Origin: DASYKT01 sp963718105
GTDB lineage: Bacteria > Acidobacteriota > Blastocatellia > Pyrinomonadales > Pyrinomonadaceae
Length of the DNA stretch: 64,000 nucleotides
Assembly: GCA_963718105.1 (NCBI GenBank)
Contig: OY970352.1
Coordinates: 1,798,001 to 1,862,000 of the forward strand
Direction of reading: 5' to 3'
Shown here: one piece after another, positions 8,248 to 17,173 of the stretch
Layout: each line of letters begins with the position of its first letter
Position numbering within the stretch: position 1 is the first letter of the stretch
Made by a program: the position numbers and the translations under genes
The notes under the pieces: generated by a model
The model's input: the letters and a program-made list of their open reading frames with translations, nothing else
Database searches by the model: none
What the model was told of the DNA's origin: nothing

Positions 8248-9051
8248 ATGTTAGATCAACTAGTTGAGTCGAGAGGTGATAAGCAGGCATCACGCCGGTC
8301 GTTCAGCTTTATAATCCTCTTCGCGGTAGCGATCTTCAGCGTCCTGATGTTCGCCTATCTGTGGAGTTTGATAGTTAAAGCAAACGATTCGGTGTTGTCA
8401 GGCGACGACCTGGAGTTGTCCACTTTGGTGGCCCCGGTCCCGCTTCCGGAAGACGCGCCGCCGCCGCCGGAAAAACAGCCGGAGAAAAAGGCTGAGGATC
8501 TGCCGACGCGAAAAGAAAACATCGCGAACATAATGGAGCAGCCGCCGGATGTGCCGCCTAAACCCTCAACCGAAAAACTGGTAAATAAGGCTCGCCCTAT
8601 TGACCAGCAGATCGTCATCAGCAATTCGGACACCGATACCAGCGCGGCGCCGAAAGGCCCGACCGGCCCCGGCGTTTCCGGAGGAGTTCCGGGAGGAGTT
8701 CCGGGAGGTACCGGCCCGGCAACCGACGACGCCGATGCGCCCCCGCCCCCGCCGCCGACCAAGCCGCCCGTACCGAAGATCGTATCCAAAGGTGTGATCA
8801 ACGGCAGCGCCATCAGCTTGCCTAAACCTGCCTACCCGCCGACGGCAAAAGCCGTGGGAGCTTCGGGCGCGGTCAGCGTTCAGGTAACCATCGATGAAGC
8901 GGGCAACGTCATCTCGGCAGTAGCTACCAGCGGCCATCCTTTGCTAAAACCCGTTGCGGCGCAAGCTGCCCGCGGTGCAAAGTTCAAGCCGACGCTGCTT
9001 TCAGGTGTGGCGGTCAAGGTTTCGGGAATTATCGTTTATAACTTCCAGTAA
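8248..9051 (+). CDS. tonB: TonB family energy transducer
   Basis: Links ExbB/ExbD proton-motive work to outer-membrane receptors. The 267 residues show the TonB plan: a short cytoplasmic tail, one membrane helix (about 20-43), a long Pro/Lys/Glu-rich periplasmic spacer (70-185, with PPPPP runs and a repeated GGVPG), and a C-terminal TonB domain (about 195-267) with LPKPAYPPTAK, GAVSVQVTIDEAGNV and terminal YNFQ. GGGAGGA lies at 8229-8235, 12 bases before the ATG. It heads an operon with exbB and two exbD genes. Confidence 0.93.
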   Translation: MLDQLVESRGDKQASRRSFSFIILFAVAIFSVLMFAYLWSLIVKANDSVLSGDDLELSTLVAPVPLPEDAPPPPEKQPEKKAEDLPTRKENIANIMEQPPDVPPKPSTEKLVNKARPIDQQIVISNSDTDTSAAPKGPTGPGVSGGVPGGVPGGTGPATDDADAPPPPPPTKPPVPKIVSKGVINGSAISLPKPAYPPTAKAVGASGAVSVQVTIDEAGNVISAVATSGHPLLKPVAAQAARGAKFKPTLLSGVAVKVSGIIVYNFQ

Positions 9052-9085
9052 GGGTTTTATCTAACGATATATTTCAAACATCCGG

Positions 9086-9112
9086 CGAGAGCGGTCAGCC
9101 GTGGCCGCTCTC
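9086..9112 (+). other. Hairpin in the tonB-exbB spacer
   Basis: GAGAGCGG (9087-9094) pairs perfectly with CCGCTCTC (9104-9111). No T-tract follows directly, so it is more likely an mRNA processing or stability element, or a partial attenuator, than a full terminator. Confidence 0.5.
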
Positions 9113-9176
9113 ACTGCCGAATAGCGTTTTTTAGTAAAAAGCAATCAATTTTCTTAATTTTTTTGGAGGAGCAACA

Positions 9177-9899
9177 ATGACTTTCTTAACCAACCTATTT
9201 CTTCTAGCTGAGGAGCAGTTTCATTTTACGCTGTACGATGCGGTTAGAAGTTTAACCATCCCGGGATGGATCGTGGTTATCACTCTTATCATTATGTCGA
9301 TCTACATGATCGCCATCGCTGTTGAGCGCATGATGACCTTCAACAAGGCGAGAACGCAGTCGCGTCAATTCGCGCCGCGCGTCGCCCAGGCTTTAAAGAA
9401 CAACCAGATCGAAGAAGCCATCAACATCAGCGACAAGCACAAAGCTTCGCACCTGGCGATGGTCGTCGCTTCCGGTCTGCAGGAATTCAAATCGCACGAA
9501 GAAAATCCGGAACTGCACGATGAACTGGAATCCTCGAAACGCGCTCTGCAGCGTGCCGTGGCCATTAAGAATACCGAACTCAGACGCGGCCTTTCGGCCC
9601 TCGCGACCATCGGTTCGACCGCTCCCTTCGTGGGACTGTTCGGAACGGTTATCGGTATCATCAACGCGTTCCAGAGCATGAGGCTTAACGAATCGGCCGG
9701 TATCGGCGCGGTTGCGGGCGGTATCTCGGAAGCGCTTATCACTACGGCGTTCGGTATCGCGGTGGCAGTGCCGGCGGTGTGGCTCTTTAACTATTTCACT
9801 AATAAAGTGGGCGGCTTCGTGGTCGAGATGGACAACTCCTCTTCGGAATTGATCGACTTCTTTATCAAGCAGCGCACGAAACAGTTGAAAAAGTCATAA
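9177..9899 (+). CDS. exbB: ExbB/TolQ/MotA family proton channel
   Basis: Inner-membrane subunit of the TonB motor. The 240 residues contain three membrane helices: about 28-50, then 143-168 with the ATIGSTAPFVGLFGTVIGI signature, and 180-208 with an ITTAFGIAVAVPA segment. A cytoplasmic loop with the conserved RRGLSALATIG approach separates the first two. GGAGGAG lies just upstream of the ATG. Its place between tonB and exbD favours ExbB over TolQ, though the two are hard to separate by sequence alone. Confidence 0.92.
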   Translation: MTFLTNLFLLAEEQFHFTLYDAVRSLTIPGWIVVITLIIMSIYMIAIAVERMMTFNKARTQSRQFAPRVAQALKNNQIEEAINISDKHKASHLAMVVASGLQEFKSHEENPELHDELESSKRALQRAVAIKNTELRRGLSALATIGSTAPFVGLFGTVIGIINAFQSMRLNESAGIGAVAGGISEALITTAFGIAVAVPAVWLFNYFTNKVGGFVVEMDNSSSELIDFFIKQRTKQLKKS

Positions 9900-9936
9900 C
9901 AGCTAATAACACTTTGGATTTTAGGAGAATTAAGCT

Positions 9937-10383
9937 ATGGGCATGAGCACTGGCGGTACAGGGGAATTTAACTCTGAAATAAACGTCACTCCAATGGTGG
10001 ATATTATGCTGGTGTTGCTGATCATCTTTATGGTGATCACGCCCCTGCTTCAGCAGGGGGTGACCGTCAATTTACCGCGCGACAACGAGTTTCCCGAGGA
10101 GGATGCGAACATCACCAAGGACGGCTCGGTAGTCATTTCTATTCCGAATAACGACCAGTTCTATATCGGTAAAGAAGGGCCGCTTTCACGCGAAGTATTG
10201 GGTGAAAAGGTCAAAAAATTGACGGAAAGCAAGACCAAGGAAAACAAGATCGTCTATATCAAGGCCGGGGTCGGCATCGATTACGGCAGCCTCGTGGATG
10301 CCATCAATGTCATTCGCAAGCAGGATGTGGACAAGATCGGATTGGTCGCCGATAAGAAAAAAGGATCAAAATCGGCTAGCTAA
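9937..10383 (+). CDS. exbD: ExbD/TolR family biopolymer transport protein, first copy
   Basis: 148 residues with one N-terminal helix holding the invariant Asp (NVTPMVDIMLVLLIIFMV), which takes part in proton use. A periplasmic domain follows, with KAGVGIDYGSLVDAINVIR near the end. AGGAG precedes the start. It lies 37 bases after exbB and 31 before a second exbD. Confidence 0.93.
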   Translation: MGMSTGGTGEFNSEINVTPMVDIMLVLLIIFMVITPLLQQGVTVNLPRDNEFPEEDANITKDGSVVISIPNNDQFYIGKEGPLSREVLGEKVKKLTESKTKENKIVYIKAGVGIDYGSLVDAINVIRKQDVDKIGLVADKKKGSKSAS

Positions 10384-10414
10384 AAGCCGGATTTTTGAAA
10401 GGGAGTTTTGAATT

Positions 10415-10900
10415 ATGGCGATGAGTGCATCCTCTTCGGATAATGAAGGGGCAGTTCCGTACATCAACGTAACGCCGCTGATCGACGTGCTTTTGGTGCT
10501 GCTGATCATCTTCATGGTTATTTCGCCGCTCAAACCGAGCCGTTTCCAGGCTCAGGTCCCGGCGGAGCCAAAACCTGAAGACCAGCAGAACAAACCTAAG
10601 CCGAATCCTTTGACACTGGTGATCTCCATCAACGGGCCGGAGAGAAAACTGAGACTCAACCAGGAAGAGTTGGGTGATGTTTCCGATCCGAGCCTGCTGG
10701 CGACTCGCCTGGGACAGATCTTCAAAGACAGAGAATCCAACGGGGTTTTCAAGGAAAATACCAACGAGGTAGAAAAAACTGTGTTTATGAAAGCTCCTCG
10801 CCTCGTCCGGTATGGTGAAGTCGTGAAGGTTATTGACGCTGTCAAAGGTGCAGGCGCAAGCCCGATCGGATTGCAGATCGACGACCTGCCGGAACAATAA
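10415..10900 (+). CDS. exbD: ExbD/TolR family biopolymer transport protein, second copy
   Basis: 161 residues, same plan as its neighbour: NVTPLIDVLLVLLIIFMVIS carries the conserved Asp, and KAPRLVRYGEVVKVIDAVKGAG lies in the periplasmic domain. The middle differs clearly from the first copy (Pro/Lys/Gln-rich stretch near 50-65), so the two are old paralogues rather than a fresh duplication. Tandem exbD genes may give a mixed ExbD dimer (inference). Confidence 0.92.
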   Translation: MAMSASSSDNEGAVPYINVTPLIDVLLVLLIIFMVISPLKPSRFQAQVPAEPKPEDQQNKPKPNPLTLVISINGPERKLRLNQEELGDVSDPSLLATRLGQIFKDRESNGVFKENTNEVEKTVFMKAPRLVRYGEVVKVIDAVKGAGASPIGLQIDDLPEQ

Positions 10901-10918
10901 AAAGCTATATTAATAAAC

Positions 10919-10956
10919 GCGGCGGCCGTTTTGACCCTTTGGGACGGTCGCTGCGG
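10919..10956 (+). other. Hairpin between exbD and the TPR lipoprotein gene
   Basis: GCGGCCGT and ACGGTCGC pair with one G-U around a short TTTGACC-containing loop. There is no clear T-tract. It could adjust expression of the last operon gene. Confidence 0.45.
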
Positions 10957-10977
10957 GCTAAGGACGGAGTTTGAACA

Positions 10978-11943
10978 ATGAGATTTTCTCGTTTGGGAAT
11001 AATAATTTTATTATCTGCCATGATGCTGGGGTTATCTGCCTGCGGGCCCGTCAACAGCATATTTGCCAGAAGAGACCTGATCGAAGGGGCGAAAGCCTAT
11101 AAAGACCGAAACTATGCCGAAGCGGAAAAACGTTTTCGCAGCGCGATGACCCTTGACCCCGACCAGAAACAGGCACGCCTCTTTCTGGCCAGAACGCTCC
11201 ACTCTGAATATGCGGCCGACCGTTCGCAGGTCGCCAAGGCCGACGAAGCTATCGGCGTCTATAAGGACGTGTTAAAAGCGGAACCGGCCGACAGCGCCTC
11301 TTTTAAAGCGGTGGCGAGTTTGCTGGAAACGATGGGACGTAAGGAAGACGCGCTTAAATGGCTGCTCGACCGCACGACCCAGGATGGCGTTCCTGACGAT
11401 CAGCGCGCCGAGGCCTATACGTCACTGGCGGCCAAGGACAACACCTGCGCCAATGAGATCAGCGATATCGAACCGGTCAAAAAGACGGTGGAAAAAGGCG
11501 ACAAGGCCGAATTCGTATTCACCAAACCGGCGAATGTCGAGGATTACGAAAAGCTGAAACGATGTATCGGTGAGGGAATGGGTTATATCGACAAGGCTTT
11601 GGCACTGGAAAGCGATAAGTCCAAAAACGCAAAAAGCGTCGATATCAAAACGGCGAGCGATAAGGAACTCAATGAGTTGAACGAGCTGGTCAAGAAATTC
11701 GAATCGGCCTGGTCGTACAAGACCAGTTTGCTGGTCCAAAGCTCGCGCCTGGCGGAAATGGACGGCCGGACGGCGGAAAAGGACAGCTTTAAGAAAGAAT
11801 CCGACGGTGCGCGGCAGCACTTTCTCGAACTGGCCGGGATCCGTAAAAGCATAGACGACGAAAAAGAACTGCGCCGCAAGGCTGCTGAAGATGAGAAGAG
11901 TAGTAAGAGCGACGGCAATTCCGCTGCTAATACTGCCAAATAG
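10978..11943 (+). CDS. TPR-containing lipoprotein of the TonB operon
   Basis: 321 residues. A lipoprotein signal ends at LSAC (Cys 22). Tetratricopeptide-like helices follow, with clear repeats around 35-70 (AYKDRNYAEAEKRF...LDPDQKQARLFLA) and 85-120. The C-terminal third is Lys/Glu/Ser-rich and probably flexible. The operon position suggests a periplasmic scaffold for TonB-dependent uptake, but no specific family function is known to me. GGACGGAG lies upstream of the ATG. Confidence 0.75.
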   Translation: MRFSRLGIIILLSAMMLGLSACGPVNSIFARRDLIEGAKAYKDRNYAEAEKRFRSAMTLDPDQKQARLFLARTLHSEYAADRSQVAKADEAIGVYKDVLKAEPADSASFKAVASLLETMGRKEDALKWLLDRTTQDGVPDDQRAEAYTSLAAKDNTCANEISDIEPVKKTVEKGDKAEFVFTKPANVEDYEKLKRCIGEGMGYIDKALALESDKSKNAKSVDIKTASDKELNELNELVKKFESAWSYKTSLLVQSSRLAEMDGRTAEKDSFKKESDGARQHFLELAGIRKSIDDEKELRRKAAEDEKSSKSDGNSAANTAK

Positions 11944-11965
11944 TTTTTAACGTTCTACTTTCGCG

Positions 11966-12014
11966 AGAGGGTGATACTCAATTACAATAGATTGGGTGTC
12001 ACCTTTCCTTTTTG
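11966..12014 (+). terminator. Probable terminator of the TonB operon
   Basis: An imperfect stem (GGGTGATACTCAAT with GATTGGGTGTCACCT) is followed by a T-rich CTTTCCTTTTT stretch. Confidence 0.55.
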
Positions 12015-12160
12015 CGTGATACTTTTTCAGGCTTTGTTTCTAAAACCGGAGAAACGGCCAAAATGGTAAAATTGAAGTAACCCCGGCGCTCCCCGGTTCA
12101 GGCGCTTCTTTTAAATACAAACAGGAATTTAGGGGCAAGCCTTTTTTGTCAGGAACGATC

Positions 12161-14380
12161 ATGATCCGTATCGAAGAGATCATCGGCAAGGTTTCGGAAA
12201 ACCATCCCAACGCGAATCTGGAATTGATCCGCGGCGCCTACCTGTTTTCCGCCATGCACCATCGCGGCCAGAAACGCGCGTCGGGCGAGCCCTATCTGGT
12301 GCACCCGCTGGAGGTTTCAAACATCCTGGCCGATATGCGGCTGGATGAAACGGTGATCGCTACCGGGCTCCTGCACGATGTGGTAGAAGATACGCTGGTC
12401 GATCTGGACACCATCAAGAAACAGTTTGGCGAAGAGATCACGCTGTTGGTCGACGGGCTGACCAAGATCGCCCATATCAGCTACCTTTCCAAAGAAGAAC
12501 AGCAGGCCGAGAACGTCCGCAAGATGGTGCTGGCGATGATCACGGACGTCCGGGTGGTGCTGGTCAAGCTGGCCGACCGCCTTCATAACATGCGCACCAT
12601 GGAGTTTCTCAGCACTGAAAAGCGCAAGCGCATTTCACTGGAAACCCTGGAAATTTACGCCCCGATCGCGCATCGCCTCGGCATGGGTAAGATCCGCAGC
12701 GAGCTCGAAGACCTTTCCTTTCGCAATCTCTATCCGGAAGAATATGAAGAGCTGAATGCGGAGATGGAAAAGCGCCGGCCGGAGCTCGAAGCGGCGCTCG
12801 ATAAGATAACCCTCACCATCGAAGAAAATCTGCGGGAGGCGGGCATTCCTTTCATTCATATCGAAGGCCGCATCAAACGTCTTTTTTCTCTCTGGCGAAA
12901 ACTAAAAAAACGAAAACTGGATATCGAACAGGTCTATGACCTGGTGGCCGCGCGCATTATTACGCCTGACGATAAAAAATACTGCTACTCCGTGCTCGGC
13001 GTCATTCATGATATATGGATCCCGGTCCCTGAGCGTTTCAAGGACTGGATCGCGATGCCGCGCGACAACATGTACCAGTCGCTTCACACATCGGTTGTCG
13101 GCGAGGGCACCCAGTCTTTTGAGGTGCAGATACGCACGGAAGAGATGCACCGCATCGCCGAGGAAGGCGTAGCCGCGCACTGGAAATATAAGGGCGGAAA
13201 GCTCGGCGATCACGACGACGACGATTCGCTCAACGAATTGCGCGACAAGATCGAAAAGCTGCTGATGCCGCTGGTCGAGGCGGGCGAGGACATAAAAGAT
13301 TCGCAGGAATTCATCGAATCGTTAAAGCTCGATCTTTACCCGAAAGACGTTTACGCCTTTACCCCGATGGGCAAGATCATCCAGCTCCCGCGCGGCGCCA
13401 CCACGCTTGATTTTGCCTACGCCATCCACTCGCAGGTCGGCGATACCTGCACGGGCGCTAAAATAAACGGCCGGATGGTGCCGCTGCGGACCGAGATACA
13501 AAACGGCGATGTGCTCGAGATCATGACCAGGGCCGACAGCCACCCTTCGCGCGATTGGCTGGGCCACGTGGTGACCTCGCGCGCGCGCAACCGCATCCGC
13601 CACTGGATCGCCGAACAGCAGCGCAGCGAATCGATCGAAATGGGACGCAAGCTTTTGGAAAAAGAAGCCGACCGTTTTCAGATCAAGTCGAAAAAAATGC
13701 TGCAGGACCCGGACGGGCAGTTAAAGACCATCGCCAACGAATACGGATTGGGCCGCACCGAAGACCTGCTGGCGTCGATCGGTTACGGAAAGATCATCCC
13801 CCGCAACATCATCCAGAAATACCTGGGCACGGAAAAATTTGCCGAGCTCGACCCGGAGCAGAAGAAAGAAACGATGTTTCAAAGCGGCGTCAAAGCCGTC
13901 AAGAAAATGGTCGGGCTGGGAGAGGACGCGATCGTGGTTTCCGGGGTCGGCAATATGCTCATCACGCGGGCGCGCTGCTGCAACCCGCTGCGGGGTGAAC
14001 CGATCATCGGTTATATCTCGCTCGGCAAAGGGGTCGTTGTGCACAATAAAGAGTGCAAAAATGTTAAGCAATTGATGGTCAATAAAGACCGCATCGTGTC
14101 GGTCGAATGGGCGGGCAAGGAAGACAAGGAAGCGTTTGCCGTGCGGCTGCTGGCGCTTACGGAAAACCGCACCGGGATGATCGCCGATATCACCGGCACC
14201 ATCGCCGATATCAAGACCGGTATCCGCGGCGCGCAGGCCCGTGTTTCCAGTGACGGAGGCGGCGAGATCGAAGTGACCGTGGAAGTTTTCGACCTAAAGC
14301 ACCTCGAGAAAGTGATGCAATCCGTCAGGAAAGTCCCCGGAGTCCTGGATGTCGAGCGCCTGGACGGCTCTAATGATTAA
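12161..14380 (+). CDS. Bifunctional (p)ppGpp synthetase/hydrolase, RelA/SpoT family
   Basis: Long Rel enzyme that makes and destroys the stringent-response alarmone. The HD hydrolase domain is intact (HHRGQKRASGEPYLVHP, then H72-D73 and E76-D77 in LLHDVVEDT). The synthetase domain has YDLVAARII, an RFKDWIAMPRDNMYQSLHT segment and EVQIRTEEMHRIAEEGVAAHWKYK. TGS (near 390-450), a conserved-cysteine region (ARCCNPLRGEPIIGYI) and a C-terminal ACT domain follow, 739 residues in all. I chose ATG 12161 because AGGAA lies just before it. An in-frame TTG at 12146 would add only five residues. Confidence 0.95.
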   Translation: MIRIEEIIGKVSENHPNANLELIRGAYLFSAMHHRGQKRASGEPYLVHPLEVSNILADMRLDETVIATGLLHDVVEDTLVDLDTIKKQFGEEITLLVDGLTKIAHISYLSKEEQQAENVRKMVLAMITDVRVVLVKLADRLHNMRTMEFLSTEKRKRISLETLEIYAPIAHRLGMGKIRSELEDLSFRNLYPEEYEELNAEMEKRRPELEAALDKITLTIEENLREAGIPFIHIEGRIKRLFSLWRKLKKRKLDIEQVYDLVAARIITPDDKKYCYSVLGVIHDIWIPVPERFKDWIAMPRDNMYQSLHTSVVGEGTQSFEVQIRTEEMHRIAEEGVAAHWKYKGGKLGDHDDDDSLNELRDKIEKLLMPLVEAGEDIKDSQEFIESLKLDLYPKDVYAFTPMGKIIQLPRGATTLDFAYAIHSQVGDTCTGAKINGRMVPLRTEIQNGDVLEIMTRADSHPSRDWLGHVVTSRARNRIRHWIAEQQRSESIEMGRKLLEKEADRFQIKSKKMLQDPDGQLKTIANEYGLGRTEDLLASIGYGKIIPRNIIQKYLGTEKFAELDPEQKKETMFQSGVKAVKKMVGLGEDAIVVSGVGNMLITRARCCNPLRGEPIIGYISLGKGVVVHNKECKNVKQLMVNKDRIVSVEWAGKEDKEAFAVRLLALTENRTGMIADITGTIADIKTGIRGAQARVSSDGGGEIEVTVEVFDLKHLEKVMQSVRKVPGVLDVERLDGSND

Positions 14381-14381
14381 C

Positions 14382-14410
14382 GGTGAGCAGTGAGCAGTGA
14401 GCAGTGAGCG
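14382..14410. repeat. Short tandem repeat, about four units of GTGAGCA
   Basis: Nearly perfect 7-base tandem units directly after the rel stop codon. Confidence 0.8.
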
Positions 14411-14435
14411 GTTGCCGGGATTTGATACGGCTCTG

Positions 14436-14453
14436 CCTGGGAGCGCCGACATC
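14436..14453. repeat. Left half of a CTGGGAGCGC repeat (family B fragment)
   Basis: CCTGGGAGCGCCGACATC matches the left arm of family B elements. No right arm follows, and the sequence switches to the palindrome at 14462. Confidence 0.6.
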
Positions 14454-14461
14454 TTTTTCTT

Positions 14462-14533
14462 GTCAGTAGCGTCGGCGTAAGCCGATGCGTCTCTTATCAG
14501 AACTTACGCATCGGCTTACGCCGACGCTACTGA
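14462..14533. repeat. Perfect long palindrome (GTCAGTAGCGTCGG family)
   Basis: GTCAGTAGCGTCGGCGTAAG and its exact reverse complement flank a central GCCGATGCGTC/GACGCATCGG-type region with a short loop. It is the same family as the sequence embedded in tgt at 3649-3707. Confidence 0.88.
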
Positions 14534-14534
14534 C

Positions 14535-14960
14535 CCGCCCCCAAATTACGTGTATTACATAAATCACACGAAGAACTCTAACCTCCCAAATGCTCTCTCG
14601 CCGCGAAATAAATAATCGGTTACTCTCACATCGTTGTGGTCGGAAGTGCTGACCGCGGCGGTTAGGCCGCCTGAGCACGCCGTCCTCGCCCGGTAGGCCG
14701 TTTAAACCACTGGGATCTGAATCGGGAGCATCGCTTTAGTGTCGTCCCGGTGACATACGAAATTAAAGCTAGCCTGCGCAGCCGCTCGTCGCGCAGGCGA
14801 AAGATCAAATCGGGCCAGCCGCTGCGGGGCCTTCGTTCCGGTTCCTCGACCCGCGGGACAGACTGTAGAATTTAAAGCGAATCGGACTAAGCATGTAAAA
14901 CTCACGGCCGGATCCAAAACGGATCGTCGCCACTCGTCACTCTTCCGCCGCAACAAACAA
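14535..14960 (+). ncRNA. Candidate tmRNA-like sequence, divergent or decayed
   Basis: GCGAATCGGACTAAGCATGTA at about 14876-14896 closely matches the conserved region before the T arm of bacterial tmRNA (E. coli ssrA has GCGAAT and, a few bases later, GACTAAGCATGTA). Upstream is structured RNA-like sequence, including a perfect GCCTGCGC/GCGCAGGC hairpin near 14775-14800. At 14590-14610 a CTCTCGCCGCG-AAATAA string resembles an ALAA-type tag end, but out of frame. I cannot find a normal T loop, CCA-side acceptor or GGGG..TTCGAC 5' end. It may therefore be a remnant, a very divergent gene or a chance match. Confidence 0.35.
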
Positions 14961-14975
14961 GAATTAAGTAGTTAG

Positions 14976-15015
14976 AAATGAGGTCAGAACCCGAAGCGGT
15001 AGCGAGGGGTTTTTT
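14976..15015. repeat. Single arm of a family A repeat
   Basis: ATGAGGTCAGAACCCGAAGC continuing to GGTAGCGAGGGG resembles the left arm of the TCAGAACCGGG elements. No matching right arm is present. Confidence 0.55.
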
Positions 15016-15022
15016 CCTGAAC

Positions 15023-15085
15023 TCCCCTCCTTACGAAGGAGGGGTGGCACGCGCTTCGCGTGACGGGGTGGTTCTCTCTTCGCGG
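15023..15085. repeat. CCCCTCC hairpin repeat downstream of nagZ
   Basis: CCCCTCCTTACGAAGGAGGGG is a perfect hairpin, followed by a CGCTTCGCG palindrome and a GGGGTGG tail. It may serve as a structured 3' end for nagZ. No T-tract. Confidence 0.6.
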
Positions 15086-15101
15086 CAGAGCCGCAGCCAT
15101 T

Positions 15102-16940
15102 TTACTTGACTGCGTTAAGCTGTATCCCAGTTCCTCTTGGCGCAAGGCCCGGCAGCGTTATCGGCAATCTTCCGGTGATGTCCTGTTTTCCCAGGATCGC
15201 ATTGCCCGAGGCGCGCTGCAGCATCGTCATATCTCCGTACGCCACCACATAAGTTTTCATATTCGGGAACGTGTTAAGAAAATACGGGTTGCCAAAACTT
15301 ATTCCGATCACGGGCTTTTCCGTCTTTAAAAGTTTTTTCAGCGCATCGGCGCCTGCTTCGGGCAGTCCGGTGCTGTTTTTCGCCCCCGAACGCACGCGTC
15401 CATAAAGCCCGGCGATCACGATATCGGCCTTTTCCGCCTTGGCCAGCGCGGCCCGTGCCTCTTCCGGTGTCGAGCGCGCGTCAAGCACGCCGACCTCAAG
15501 TTTTACACCGCCCGCGCGCAGAGAAGCCGCCAGGCTGGCTGAGACAAAATTGCGGTCTTCGCCGTTTGAAAGCGCCAGCAGAAATACTTTTTTACCTTCG
15601 ATATTTTTGAGCGGGATCATTTTGTTCTCATCCCGCACCAGCGTGATTGCCCTGCGCGCTATTTCCTCGGCGAGCTTTTGCGTTTCGTTGCTCGACACCA
15701 CCGAATCGATGCCCTCGAGCGGAGCGATGCGGTTTTTTACCAGGCCCAGGTGATGCTTGACCGCCATTATCTTTCGCACCGATTCATCCAGCCGGGCCTC
15801 GGTTATCTTGCCGGACTTGACCGCCTCTTTCATCCCTTTGACGGCGGCGTCGACATCGACCGGTTTTAGCAGCAGGTCAGCGCCTGCCATAAACGCCCGC
15901 GCCGGCCCTTCATCGTTATGAACGTAAAGCGTCAGCCCGCTCATGCTCAAAGCATCGGTCACCACCAGACCGTTAAAATGCATGTCCTTGCGCAGGATCT
16001 GCTCGATCACGGTGGACGAAAGCGTAGCGGGAACCGAGGTCGCTTCGGTAATAACTTCCGCGCCCTGTTCCACATCCATTTGCTGATCGGGGTTGGTCAG
16101 CGGCTTGATCTGGGTCGGATCTATCTTTGGCAGCGCGATATGCGCCACCATCACTGAGCCGATGCCGGAATTTACCAGCGCGCGAAAAGGTACCAGCTCG
16201 GTTTTTTCCAACTGCTCGCGGGAATGATCGATGCTCGGCAGGCCGCGATGAGAATCTACCGCGGTATCGCCGTGGCCGGGAAAATGTTTTGCGGTGGCCA
16301 GCACGCCGCCCGCCTGCAGCCCCTCGGAAAACGCGGTCACGAATTTCGCCACTTGCTCCGGGTCTTCACCATAGGAGCGGACGTTGATCACCGGATTGTC
16401 CGGATTATTATTGATATCGGCGACGGGCGCAAAGATGTGAAACACTCCCATCGCGCGTGACTCCCGGGCGACGATCATTCCTTGCCGCCGGGCGAGCTCG
16501 GGGTCGCCGGTCGCGCCCACTGCCATCGTCCAGGGAAAATTCGTCGTGTCTTCAAAACGCATCCCCACACCGGTTTCAAAATCCGCGGATATCAGCAGCG
16601 GATATTTCGCCAGCGCCTGCATGCGGTTGACGATATGCACAGATTCATAGACCGGGCCGGCAAAAAGAATGATCCCGCCGATCTTGTTTTCCACCACCTG
16701 CCGTTGGATCTCCTTGAAGTTTTCGCGCTCCTGGTTGTAATACCGCGCGTTGATGCCTAAGCTCAGCGTCTGCCCGATCTTTTCCTCGAGCGTCATTTTC
16801 TTGAGCTGTTTATCCGCCCATTTCCATGACTCTTCGGGGATCTCGAAGCGCCCGCTGAATTTCCCGTTCTGCGCGGGCAGATAGCTGACAAAAACCAGGA
16901 TGAGGACGGCTAAAGAAAACGATCTGCGAAAATTAGACAT
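15102..16940 (-). CDS. nagZ: Exported beta-N-acetylhexosaminidase, GH3 (NagZ-type)
   Basis: Removes non-reducing GlcNAc from peptidoglycan or chitin-type fragments. A signal peptide (about 1-23, ending LPAQ) precedes a GH3 barrel with the NagZ motif KHFPGHGDT (218-226) and the Asp-x-His acid/base pair D229/H231. The nucleophile Asp329 lies in VVTDALSM. A C-terminal GH3_C-like domain extends the protein to 612 residues, as in two-domain NagZ enzymes such as B. subtilis YbbD. It is last in a minus-strand cluster with a symporter, MurQ and a kinase. Export places the cut in the periplasm or outside. Confidence 0.92.
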   Translation of the reverse strand: MSNFRRSFSLAVLILVFVSYLPAQNGKFSGRFEIPEESWKWADKQLKKMTLEEKIGQTLSLGINARYYNQERENFKEIQRQVVENKIGGIILFAGPVYESVHIVNRMQALAKYPLLISADFETGVGMRFEDTTNFPWTMAVGATGDPELARRQGMIVARESRAMGVFHIFAPVADINNNPDNPVINVRSYGEDPEQVAKFVTAFSEGLQAGGVLATAKHFPGHGDTAVDSHRGLPSIDHSREQLEKTELVPFRALVNSGIGSVMVAHIALPKIDPTQIKPLTNPDQQMDVEQGAEVITEATSVPATLSSTVIEQILRKDMHFNGLVVTDALSMSGLTLYVHNDEGPARAFMAGADLLLKPVDVDAAVKGMKEAVKSGKITEARLDESVRKIMAVKHHLGLVKNRIAPLEGIDSVVSSNETQKLAEEIARRAITLVRDENKMIPLKNIEGKKVFLLALSNGEDRNFVSASLAASLRAGGVKLEVGVLDARSTPEEARAALAKAEKADIVIAGLYGRVRSGAKNSTGLPEAGADALKKLLKTEKPVIGISFGNPYFLNTFPNMKTYVVAYGDMTMLQRASGNAILGKQDITGRLPITLPGLAPRGTGIQLNAVK

Positions 16941-17000
16941 AAATGGATTATTGATCTCAAGGCTTGCCTGGAAGCCCGTAGTTAGTAAATAAAGTTCTCA

Positions 17001-17118
17001 ACCTGGGAGCGCCTGCGTCTCGCTGGCAAGCGCGACCCGGTCGCGCTAACTGGCTTTTGACAAAAGACTTTTCAGATCGCTGCGCGACCCAAGCCGGCGG
17101 GACACCGGCGCTCCCAGT
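17001..17118. repeat. Family B repeat between nagZ and the symporter gene
   Basis: Outer arms CTGGGAGCGC and GCGCTCCCAG enclose inner GC-rich hairpins and an AT-rich centre (GACAAAAGACTTTTC). Inner arms are less perfect than in other copies. Confidence 0.75.
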
Positions 17119-17173
17119 TTCACTTTGATAATTATTTTTGGCTTTACTCTTACTTTAGAGGAAGAGCCGATTT

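Larger units (their letters stand above)
14381..15101. other. 721-base non-coding block between rel and nagZ
   Basis: No credible protein gene. From left to right it holds a 7-base tandem repeat, a family B fragment, a perfect palindrome, a tmRNA-like stretch (14535-14960), a single family A arm (14976-15015) and a CCCCTCC/GGAGGGG hairpin repeat (15023-15085). Confidence 0.7.

Noticed and set aside
14702..14956. Minus-strand 84-codon open frame
   Set aside because: No RBS or family likeness; it lies opposite the tmRNA-like sequence and is better read as non-coding.
14381..15101. RNase P RNA, SRP RNA or 6S RNA
   Set aside because: I compared conserved core segments from memory and found none; only the tmRNA-like motif matched.
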